Positions 1 through 5,429 of a stretch of DNA of 5,477 nucleotides are shown here, piece by piece. Both the position numbers and the translations under genes were made by a program. This stretch comes from Clostridia bacterium (GTDB lineage Bacteria; Bacillota_E; SLMV01; PUMD01). Below the pieces are notes generated by a model. It had not been told where the DNA came from, made no database searches, and saw only the letters and a program-made list of their open reading frames with translations. The stretch covers positions 1 to 5,477 of the forward strand of contig SKXF01000398.1 of NCBI GenBank assembly GCA_007128555.1, written 5' to 3'. Within the stretch, counting starts at the first letter, position 1, and every line of letters begins with the position of its first letter.

Positions 1-43
1 CAGGCAGCGCCCCTGGCGCTGCCGGCCCCTCACCAGGATTCAT
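1..43 (-). CDS. 5' end of next ORF, positional candidate for minD (partial)
   Basis: An open frame begins with ATG at 43-41 and runs off the left edge; the 14 visible residues are MNPGEGPAAPGALP. A strong SD, AGGAGG at 52-47 (within AAAGGAGGG), lies just upstream. The gap to the ATG is only 3 nt, shorter than usual, so the true start may differ. The ORF follows minC by 55 nt on the same strand, the place of minD in radC-mre-min clusters. MinD would be the membrane-bound ATPase that recruits MinC. The Walker A signature (KGGVGKT) that would prove this is not in the window. MinD normally reaches that motif about 10 residues from its start, so this would need a Pro/Gly/Ala-rich N-terminal extension. 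The identity is inferred from context only. Confidence 0.4.
   Translation of the reverse strand, partial: MNPGEGPAAPGALP
3..23 (-). repeat. Perfect 9-bp GC-rich hairpin after minC
   Basis: GGCAGCGCC (3-11) and GGCGCTGCC (15-23) are exact reverse complements around a 3-nt loop. The RNA stem would be very stable. It lies within the first codons of the ORF that follows minC. Whether a T-tract follows on the minus strand cannot be seen because the window ends, so a terminator is possible but unproven. It could instead be a translation-modulating stem or simply a Gly/Ala/Pro-rich codon effect. Confidence 0.5.
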
Positions 44-63
44 CACCCTCCTTTGCCCCAGAT

Positions 64-81
64 TTGACGCATGTGCGTCAA
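64..81. promoter_or_regulatory. Perfect 18-bp palindrome, possible operator
   Basis: TTGACGCA (64-71) and TGCGTCAA (74-81) are exact inverted repeats separated by 2 bp (TG). The site is in the 55-nt gap between the minC stop and the next SD. The form suits a dimeric DNA-binding protein. No T-tract follows, so it is not an intrinsic terminator, and the short loop makes an RNA hairpin possible only with some arm opening. No regulator is recognised. Confidence 0.45.
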
Positions 82-98
82 CGGGATAATGGGCCTGA

Positions 99-737
99 TC
101 ATTCTCTCGCAGCCATCCCATGCACACCACTGTTGTACTCTTCAACCACTATAACACCATCCTGCAACCGGGCCACTTCCGGACGATCTGATCGCTGTCC
201 TCCTCCAGGAGCCCGGGTGATTCGATCACCGATCCGCACCTGGATCGGCTCCAGCCGGAACGCGACCACGACCGCAGATGCATCACCCCCCGCACCGGCG
301 TGAACGACCCCCCGTAGGCGGCCCATCACGAACACATCCCCGCTGGCCACCACCTCGGCTCCCGGATTGATGTCGCCGACAATGACCACGTTGCCGTTGT
401 GGCGGATGTGCTGACCCGAATGCAGCGTTCTTCGGACCAACCTGGCACGCTCCGACGCGCGGCCCCGAGCCTCCCGGTTCTCGGCCGGCTCGTGCACCAC
501 CTGCATCAGGTCAAACCCTCCGATTGCACTCAGTCGTCTTTCCAATAGTACCAGCTGCTCTGAAGTGAGGACACGGCTACCTACATCAACGACGGCCTCC
601 GACCCCCGGAAAAAGCCCCTGGCGGCGGCCAGCTTGCTTTCGAGCTCCTCGAGCAAGATGTCATACGCAGGTCCCTCCGCCAAGTTGATGTAGAGCCCGT
701 TCCTACTGCCCTTGAACGTGACCATGTTGCTATCCAT
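99..737 (-). CDS. minC: Septum site-determining protein MinC
   Basis: The 212-residue product is an FtsZ assembly inhibitor that acts at the membrane when recruited by MinD. Residues 1-85 form the N-terminal domain (the FtsZ-polymer antagonist in the family), followed by a charged linker at about 86-102 rich in Arg and Glu. Residues 103-200 are the beta-helical MinC C-terminal domain, with the family signatures SGQ (108-110), GNVVIVGDINPGAEVVASGD (115-134), the GRLRGVVHAG stretch (139-148) and FRLEPIQVRIG (160-170). The length is normal for Gram-positive MinC. The ATG at 737-735 is preceded by GAGGGGGG at 752-745 with a 7-nt spacer. The position normally Arg in the MinD-contacting RSGQ loop is His107 here. 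The gene follows a low-GC spacer with its own promoter-like elements and precedes a probable minD, so partial uncoupling from mre transcription is plausible. Confidence 0.96.
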   Translation of the reverse strand: MDSNMVTFKGSRNGLYINLAEGPAYDILLEELESKLAAARGFFRGSEAVVDVGSRVLTSEQLVLLERRLSAIGGFDLMQVVHEPAENREARGRASERARLVRRTLHSGQHIRHNGNVVIVGDINPGAEVVASGDVFVMGRLRGVVHAGAGGDASAVVVAFRLEPIQVRIGDRITRAPGGGQRSDRPEVARLQDGVIVVEEYNSGVHGMAARE

Positions 738-744
738 GTCGGAA

Positions 745-752
745 CCCCCCTC
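745..752 (-). promoter_or_regulatory. minC ribosome binding site
   Basis: GAGGGGGG is read on the minus strand, 7 nt before the minC ATG. It fixes the start chosen for minC over the second in-frame ATG at codon 5. The G-run replaces the canonical GGAGG, so pairing to 16S rRNA may be weaker than at the orphan SD 40 nt upstream. Confidence 0.6.
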
Positions 753-761
753 GAATGATGT
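751..761. repeat. 11-bp direct repeat, copy near minC
   Basis: TCGAATGATGT occurs here and again, exactly, at 883-893, in the same orientation and 132 bp apart. This copy sits immediately 5' of the minC SD. The two copies bound a spacer of about 42% GC. They could be a target-site duplication left by an insertion, paired protein-binding sites, or chance. Confidence 0.6.
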
Positions 762-770
762 GGGGAATAC

Positions 771-788
771 TTCGCCTTAATTGGCGAA
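771..788 (-). ncRNA. Stem-loop in the putative minC leader
   Basis: TTCGCC (771-776) and GGCGAA (783-788) are perfect inverted repeats around a 6-nt AT-only loop. The stem extends by three more pairs (ATA 767-769 with TAT 789-791) if one base, C770, is bulged. It lies downstream of TATAAT and an SD-like element and about 34 nt before the minC start. No T-run follows, so it is not an intrinsic terminator. A leader hairpin affecting mRNA stability or translation is the likeliest reading. Confidence 0.45.
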
Positions 789-791
789 TAT

Positions 792-798
792 CCTCCTT
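792..798 (-). promoter_or_regulatory. Orphan Shine-Dalgarno-like element in minC leader
   Basis: The minus strand reads AAGGAGG at 798-792, a near-perfect anti-SD match, but no ATG, GTG or TTG follows at 5-12 nt. The minC start is 54 nt further on and has its own SD. The element lies just downstream of the TATAAT box, close to the expected transcript 5' end. This placement resembles STAB-SD mRNA-stabilising sites known from Bacillus such as cry3A. The role is inferred. Confidence 0.35.
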
Positions 799-806
799 CA
801 TCAACG

Positions 807-812
807 ATTATA
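807..812 (-). promoter_or_regulatory. Putative sigma-A -10 box upstream of minC
   Basis: The minus strand reads TATAAT at 812-807, an exact consensus -10 hexamer in the low-GC spacer between mrdA and minC, about 70 nt before the minC ATG. The hexamers at 16-18 bp spacing (834-829, 835-830, 836-831) do not resemble TTGACA, and there is no extended -10 TG. It is therefore a one-element candidate. Transcription would start near 800, giving a leader of about 63 nt that contains the orphan SD and the stem-loop. Confidence 0.4.
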
Positions 813-882
813 GGATCCCTAGGCCAATATACTACCCCTTACTACTGCTTTCCCCTTCTTTCTACATTAATCTCCGGAAATA

Positions 883-893
883 TCGAATGATGT
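883..893. repeat. 11-bp direct repeat, copy at the mrdA stop
   Basis: This is the second exact copy of TCGAATGATGT (first at 751-761). It overlaps the first base (893) of the mrdA stop codon, as numbered on the plus strand. Bases on both sides of the two copies differ, so the repeat is exactly 11 bp. Confidence 0.6.
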
Positions 894-2881
894 CACCTGT
901 TGTCATCTGGAAGACTGGGGAAGCCAAAATACTCATCCATGATGACCCGGGCCACCGGTGCTCCCGCCAGGGAGCCTCCCCCGCCGTGGTAGATGATCAC
1001 TGCCACTGCGATCTCCGGATCCTCCGCCGGTGCATAGGCAACAAATAGGCCATGACTCTGCCGCGGGCTGGCTGGGCTGCCGATCTCGGCAGTACCGGTC
1101 TTGCCAGCCACTGAGATGACCCGATCTTCCCCGGGAAGTTTTTTCGGATAGTCAAAAAAACGCCAGAAACCCGATCCACCGGGGAGCATGGCCCCCTCCA
1201 TACCTTGCTGCACCAGGCGGATATTTGCATCTGATGCCGGCAGCGTGGCAAGGACATTGGGAGATGCCTCCCAGGCCAGCTCTCCATCCTCCCCCATCAC
1301 GTAATCCACGACGTAAGGCCGGTAACGGGTACCCCCGTTAGCAATGGTAGCCGTATACACGGCCAGCTGCAGGGGAGTGTAGGCGTGAAATCCCTGTCCG
1401 ATGGCCGCCATCAACGTCTCTCCAGGGTACCAGGGCTCCCCCAGGGTTTCTTGCTTCCACATTCGGTCGGGAAGAATCCCGCCGCTCTCCTCACCCGGGG
1501 GTAGCCCCAGAAGGCCCGTCGGCTCACCAAACCCAAAGGCCCGGGCCATGTCGACCATATTATCGATCCCGGCCTGGAGTCCCACCTGGTAGAAGTAAAC
1601 ATTGCAGCTCTGGGCTATGGCCTTGTACAGGTCGACAACACCGTGAACCCTCCAGCAACCGTAGCTCTGGCCAAAGATGCCCAGGGCCCCTGTACACGTA
1701 TGCGTGACAGATGGGTTGAGGCCCTCCTCCAGGGCTGCCAGGGCCGTGACCATCTTGAAGGTCGAGCCCGACGGCGTGATCTGGGCCGCGGCCCGGTTCA
1801 ACAGAGGCTGTCCCGCCCGGAGATCGTTCAGTTCCTGCCACTGCATCGCCCACTGCTCGGCACCCTCGGTCCCCGGCAGGTGTAGGGGTGCGGTGGCAAA
1901 GTCGTTCAGATCGAAAGAGGGGTGTGAAGCCATGGCCAATAGGGCGCCCGTTCGCACATCAATGACCACTGCAGATGCCGACGTGGCATCGGGATAGGTC
2001 CTCGAGGGGTTCGCGGGGTCGGCTGGGAGCATGATCCCCTCATCCCACAGACCCACGTATCGTCCCAGCGCGGGATCATAGGGAACGGGATCGTAGCCTG
2101 CCTGCATCCTCTCGGTCACCACCTCCAGCGCCCTCTCGGCAACCAGCTGAAGGTCGCTGTCAAGGGTCAGGTACACGTCATCACCCGGCCGTGGCACGTA
2201 TCCCATCACGCTTTCCACCAACCGGCCAAAGGCATCCACCTCGATCCTCGTCTCACCCACCCGGCCCTGCAGGTAGAACTCCATGCTTCGCTCCACGCCG
2301 GTCTTGCCCACAACATCCCTGTTGTCGTAGGTCCGGTCGGACATTTCGCCAAAGGTCCTCAGCTCGTGCTCATTGATCTTCAACACGTAACCGAGAAGAT
2401 GGGCTGCCAGATCTTCGTTGGGATACAGCCTCACCGGCCGCGCCTCAACCCGGATTCCCGGAAGGAGGTACCGATTCTCCATCAGTGCCGTGTACTCACT
2501 GGGGGACAGGTCGATCTTCAGATCAACGGGGGCATAGGGCCTGATACGAGTCTGGTCGCTTACTGCGTCCAGGATACTCTCAACGGGCACCCCGATCAAA
2601 TCGGACAGCAGGCCCAGCTGTGAGTCCGTGAGCGGATCACTGGAAGGGAGGTACTGGGCCACGAAGGCTGGCCGGTTGGTAGCAAGCACCCGTCCATCAG
2701 AGGAGAAGATCTTGCCCCTTGGCGCGGGAATGCTGAGCACCCTCAGTCGCTGCTGCAGGGAAGCCAGCAATAGATCATCCCCTTCAAGCAGCTGGATCTG
2801 GGCTGCACGGCCCATGAGAACAAGTATGAGGATGATGATCAGAGCACCAAAATAGCGAACCCTTCGCCGCACAACATCCAC
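893..2881 (-). CDS. mrdA: Penicillin-binding protein 2 (elongation-specific D,D-transpeptidase)
   Basis: The 662-residue class B PBP cross-links peptidoglycan during lateral wall growth, normally with RodA. A single N-terminal membrane anchor (about 11-30) is followed by the dimerisation/pedestal domain (about 50-230, with PRGKIFSSDGRVLATN at 54-69) and the transpeptidase domain (about 300-650). Catalytic motifs are intact: STFK 373-376 (nucleophile Ser373), SCN 425-427, KTGTAE 594-599, and the PBP2-type PGETLMAAIGQG at 486-497. The GTG at 2881 lies 4 nt after the mreD stop. The upstream G-run abuts this codon, so the GTG at 2872 (Val4) is an equally good or better-spaced start. About 40 extra residues rich in Pro, Asp and Tyr (260-299) precede the transpeptidase core. 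Cys396, Cys409, His413 and Cys426 cluster around the active site. The order mreD-mrdA supports an elongation PBP2 rather than a division PBP3 or a sporulation SpoVD-type protein; no PASTA repeats are present. Confidence 0.96.
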   Translation of the reverse strand: MDVVRRRVRYFGALIIILILVLMGRAAQIQLLEGDDLLLASLQQRLRVLSIPAPRGKIFSSDGRVLATNRPAFVAQYLPSSDPLTDSQLGLLSDLIGVPVESILDAVSDQTRIRPYAPVDLKIDLSPSEYTALMENRYLLPGIRVEARPVRLYPNEDLAAHLLGYVLKINEHELRTFGEMSDRTYDNRDVVGKTGVERSMEFYLQGRVGETRIEVDAFGRLVESVMGYVPRPGDDVYLTLDSDLQLVAERALEVVTERMQAGYDPVPYDPALGRYVGLWDEGIMLPADPANPSRTYPDATSASAVVIDVRTGALLAMASHPSFDLNDFATAPLHLPGTEGAEQWAMQWQELNDLRAGQPLLNRAAAQITPSGSTFKMVTALAALEEGLNPSVTHTCTGALGIFGQSYGCWRVHGVVDLYKAIAQSCNVYFYQVGLQAGIDNMVDMARAFGFGEPTGLLGLPPGEESGGILPDRMWKQETLGEPWYPGETLMAAIGQGFHAYTPLQLAVYTATIANGGTRYRPYVVDYVMGEDGELAWEASPNVLATLPASDANIRLVQQGMEGAMLPGGSGFWRFFDYPKKLPGEDRVISVAGKTGTAEIGSPASPRQSHGLFVAYAPAEDPEIAVAVIIYHGGGGSLAGAPVARVIMDEYFGFPSLPDDNR

Positions 2882-2885
2882 CCCC

Positions 2886-3377
2886 CTACGAATCTTCCCA
2901 GTGTGTAAATCGCATCACCGCCGCAGCTACGTAGTACACCGGGACCATGATTGACCCGCTATACACGGCCGAGACGACTGCGATCGACATAGCCCCGAGG
3001 ATGTCCCTGGGGACTGCAGGCAACCACATCACGCCCCGGACCAGCTCGATTACCAGGGCCAGGCCGAGGGTCATGGCCACCGAAATGGCGACGCTGGGAC
3101 GCAAAAAAGCCCTGAGAACCCTCCGGGTAACCAGAGCCGCACCTACCAGCAACATCACGTTCAGTCCGATGAACCTTCCCCCGGTAAGATCAAGCAGCAA
3201 CCCACCGGCAGCTGCTACGGCGAGGGCACGTCCCATCTTGGACTCGAAAATCGAGGCCGCGAGAACCCATATCAATACCAGGTCCGGACGCCCCCCCCCG
3301 GGCCCAATACCCGGTACCAGGGTCATCTGCACGAGCAGCGCCATCAGTATTGCACCCAGGTGCGCCGGCCAGGACAA
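2886..3377 (-). CDS. mreD: Rod shape-determining membrane protein MreD
   Basis: The 163-residue polytopic membrane protein belongs to the elongasome and is thought to link MreC and MreB to PBP2 and RodA. Hydrophobic stretches near 5-24, 31-44, 51-63, 72-88, 97-118 and 127-153 fit the usual five to six membrane segments. The family motif GLLLDL followed by G-L-N is at 59-64 and 71-73. Length is typical. The start is TTG at 3377-3375, with GGGAG at 3386-3382 and a short 4-nt spacer; the ATG at codon 12 lacks a good SD and would cut into the first membrane segment. It lies 18 nt after mreC and 4 nt before mrdA, so co-transcription is likely. Codons 27-29 sit in a run of nine G. Confidence 0.92.
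   Translation of the reverse strand: MSWPAHLGAILMALLVQMTLVPGIGPGGGRPDLVLIWVLAASIFESKMGRALAVAAAGGLLLDLTGGRFIGLNVMLLVGAALVTRRVLRAFLRPSVAISVAMTLGLALVIELVRGVMWLPAVPRDILGAMSIAVVSAVYSGSIMVPVYYVAAAVMRFTHWEDS
3291..3299. repeat. Nine-base C/G homopolymer inside mreD
   Basis: Nine consecutive C on the plus strand (G9 on the coding strand) encode Gly27-Gly29 of MreD, between the first and second membrane segments. Gain or loss of one base would frameshift the gene early. It is a possible slippage site and also a common sequencing error point. Confidence 0.85.
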
Positions 3378-3395
3378 GGAGCTCCCACCCTTCCA

Positions 3396-4265
3396 TCATT
3401 GCTCGTAGGCTTCCCCGTCTTCGGTCCCGGGCCACCTCAACGCCTGCCCCTCGGCCAACCTGATCACCATTACCTCGTGCAGGTGATTCAGGTCCGCTGC
3501 AGGTCGAACCCAGACCTCCCGGAGAAGACCCATTTCCTCCATGGTCACGGTCACCACTTCTCCCACGGGAATTCCGGCTGGAATGGCCTCGCCCAGGCCT
3601 GATGTCACGATGATATCACCTTCATAAACCTCCGCCGCCGGGTCGAAAAAACTGACTCTCAGAAGCCCTCCCTGGGCAATCTGTCCCACGGCCGCACCCG
3701 CGTCGCCGCTGGCCAGGGATTCCACCCCCAGTCCGCTTTCGGGACTGGTGATGAGCATCACCCTGGCCGTGTTGGTCGTCACCAGGACCACCCGACCAAC
3801 GAGCCCAGAAGGTGTGACGATCACGTCTCCAATACGGAGGCCGTCCTCCTGTCCCCGGTCCAACGTCAGCTGTCGGGTCCAATTGGAGGGATGACGGGCC
3901 AACACCCGGGCCGTCCCCACTTCGACCTGCAGGATCTCCGCCAGGGCCAGCAGTTCTCTCAGCCGACGGTTCTCCTGCTCCAAGAGGGCTCGTTGGATTT
4001 CGAGGGCATCCAGCTCGGCCACTTGCTCCCGCAACACCTCGTTTTCGTGTACGATGATGCGGAAGCGGATCAGGTCACCCATCCACCCACCGGTCCTCCT
4101 GGATACCTCTGTCAGGATCTCCTCCATGGGAGAAAGAATCTCGCTCCACAGATGCTCCAACGTCCCCGGGGGGCGATCGGGGGCCCGGGTCAGGGCCATC
4201 ACAACTACCAGGCATAGACTGATCAGCAGGCTCCCAACAAAGCGCCGGTCTCGCCAGAAACGCAT
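3396..4265 (-). CDS. mreC: Rod shape-determining protein MreC
   Basis: The 289-residue bitopic protein links cytoplasmic MreB to the external wall synthases and binds PBP2. It begins with a basic stretch (RFWRDRR) and one membrane segment at about 8-26. A coiled coil at about 70-112 is rich in Leu and Glu and drives dimerisation in the family. The beta-barrel MreC core follows (about 115-275), including LTLDRGQEDGLRIGDVIV, GLVGRVV and the late GDIIVTSGLG signature. The ATG at 4265 was chosen because GGAG at 4276-4273 gives a 7-nt spacer. A TTG at 4307 would add 14 residues but has an SD-like GAGG touching the start codon, which is poor. The gene lies about 94 nt after mreB and 18 nt before mreD. 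Confidence 0.94.
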   Translation of the reverse strand: MRFWRDRRFVGSLLISLCLVVVMALTRAPDRPPGTLEHLWSEILSPMEEILTEVSRRTGGWMGDLIRFRIIVHENEVLREQVAELDALEIQRALLEQENRRLRELLALAEILQVEVGTARVLARHPSNWTRQLTLDRGQEDGLRIGDVIVTPSGLVGRVVLVTTNTARVMLITSPESGLGVESLASGDAGAAVGQIAQGGLLRVSFFDPAAEVYEGDIIVTSGLGEAIPAGIPVGEVVTVTMEEMGLLREVWVRPAADLNHLHEVMVIRLAEGQALRWPGTEDGEAYEQ

Positions 4266-4319
4266 TACCGCTCTCCGCCCCGTTTCTCTGTTTGCACCTC
4301 TTGTCAACCTCGCCGGGGG

Positions 4320-4348
4320 CTGGCCACCGTATTGCAGGCCGGTGCCAG
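4320..4348 (-). ncRNA. Imperfect hairpin between mreB and mreC
   Basis: The minus strand reads CTGGCACCG (4348-4340), a 10-nt loop, and CGGTGGCCAG (4329-4320). Nine base pairs form with one bulged G in the 3' arm. No T-tract follows, so it is not a standard terminator. It could be a processing or stability element that lets mreB mRNA differ in level from mreCD, or it may have no function. Confidence 0.35.
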
Positions 4349-4359
4349 GTGCCGATGGG

Positions 4360-5400
4360 CTAGGACAGTCTCTTGGGAACCATCAATATCCGCTTCAACA
4401 CGTCCAGTTCATCAAGGACCTTACCCGTTCCCCGAACGACGCACAGAAGAGGCTCCTCCGACAAATACACCGGCATACCCGTCTCGTTGCTGACGAGCTG
4501 CTCAAAGCCCAGCAGCATCGATCCTCCACCCGTCAACACGATGCCGCGGTCCATAATGTCTGATGCCAGCTCCGGGGGCGTACGCTCGAGGGTCACGCGG
4601 ATGGCGTCCAGAATATTGGACACCGGCTCCGATAGGGCCTCCCTCACCTCCTCCGCGGTCAACTCAACGGTCTGGGGAAGGCCACTGACCAGGTCGCGGC
4701 CGCGAACATCGTAGGTCTCCTCCTGTTCGCCAGCAACCGCACTGCCGATCTCCATCTTGACCTGTTCGGCTGTTCTCTCTCCGATGAGAAGATTGTATCT
4801 TCTCTTGACGTAGTTGACGATCGCCTCGTCCATCTCATCGCCGGCTATGCGTATCGATTGGTGAGTCACGATCCCACCCAGCGAGATAATCGCTACCTCG
4901 GTGGTACCGCCACCGATGTCAACGACCATGTTCCCCGTCGGCTCATGCACGGGTAGCCCAGCTCCTATGGCTGCCGCCATGGGCTCCTCGATCAGGTAAG
5001 CTTCTCGAGCGCCGGCCTGGAGACTCGCATCAATGACAGCTCGCTTCTCCACCTCGGTGACACCCGAGGGGACAGCGACGACAACCCTGGGGCGGATCAC
5101 GGGTTTCCGCCGCGTAGCTTTCCCGATGAAGTAGCGGAGCATGGTCTGCGTTATGTCGAAGTCGGCGATCACCCCGTCCTTCATGGGTCGCGTGGCGACG
5201 ATGTTGCCCGGAGTCCGTCCGATCATCCGCTTGGCATCATTTCCCACCGCCAGGGGTTCGGCATCCTCTCCCCGGCGCATGGCAACAACGGAAGGTTCGT
5301 GCAGCACAATTCCCCGCCCACGAACGTAGACCAGCGTATTGGCTGTGCCCAGGTCGATTCCCATATCGCGTGAAAGCTGATTATAGATAAAGCTAAACAC
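4360..5400 (-). CDS. mreB: Rod shape-determining actin homologue MreB
   Basis: The 346-residue actin-fold ATPase polymerises on the inner face of the membrane and directs lateral wall synthesis. Visible motifs are phosphate-1 DLGTANT (16-22), the [11 protein letters not shown] segment (136-146), phosphate-2 DIGGGTTE (161-168), the adenosine loop GIVLTGGGS (286-294), and the family-typical [11 protein letters not shown] near the end (316-326). The first 12 residues ([12 protein letters not shown]) look like the membrane-binding amphipathic helix of MreB. The start is GTG at 5400, with AAGGAG at 5415-5410 and a 9-nt spacer. The ATG of codon 13 lacks an SD and would remove the helix. Length is standard. 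It follows radC by 29 nt and precedes mreC. No second mreB-like gene is in the window. Confidence 0.98.
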   Translation of the reverse strand: MFSFIYNQLSRDMGIDLGTANTLVYVRGRGIVLHEPSVVAMRRGEDAEPLAVGNDAKRMIGRTPGNIVATRPMKDGVIADFDITQTMLRYFIGKATRRKPVIRPRVVVAVPSGVTEVEKRAVIDASLQAGAREAYLIEEPMAAAIGAGLPVHEPTGNMVVDIGGGTTEVAIISLGGIVTHQSIRIAGDEMDEAIVNYVKRRYNLLIGERTAEQVKMEIGSAVAGEQEETYDVRGRDLVSGLPQTVELTAEEVREALSEPVSNILDAIRVTLERTPPELASDIMDRGIVLTGGGSMLLGFEQLVSNETGMPVYLSEEPLLCVVRGTGKVLDELDVLKRILMVPKRLS

Positions 5401-5429
5401 TCATCAATTCTCCTTCCAGGCACCGAACA

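Noticed and set aside
738..892. Intrinsic terminator after mrdA
   Set aside because: The only clear stem-loop (771-788) is not followed by a T-run on the minus strand, and no other GC-rich hairpin with a T-tract is present.
755..1048. Plus-strand 97-codon ORF beginning in the mrdA-minC spacer
   Set aside because: It runs antisense into the 3' end of mrdA, has no SD or recognisable family, and its hydrophobic first half just reflects translation of the low-GC spacer.
1141..1160. T7 and A6 runs in mrdA as a programmed frameshift site
   Set aside because: The A AAA AAC heptamer is not in the X XXY YYZ phase of the mrdA frame (codons are AAA AAA CTT), and the frame continues intact through the KTG motif.
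3190..3435. Overlapping ORFs opposite or alongside mreD, mreC and mrdA
   Set aside because: They are alternative-frame readings of GC-rich coding DNA; the mre and mrdA frames have clear family motifs throughout.
4279..4307. TTGACA (4307-4302) on the minus strand as a -35 box for mreC
   Set aside because: No -10-like hexamer lies 16-18 nt downstream (AACGGG or similar); the sequence also overlaps the alternative TTG start of mreC.
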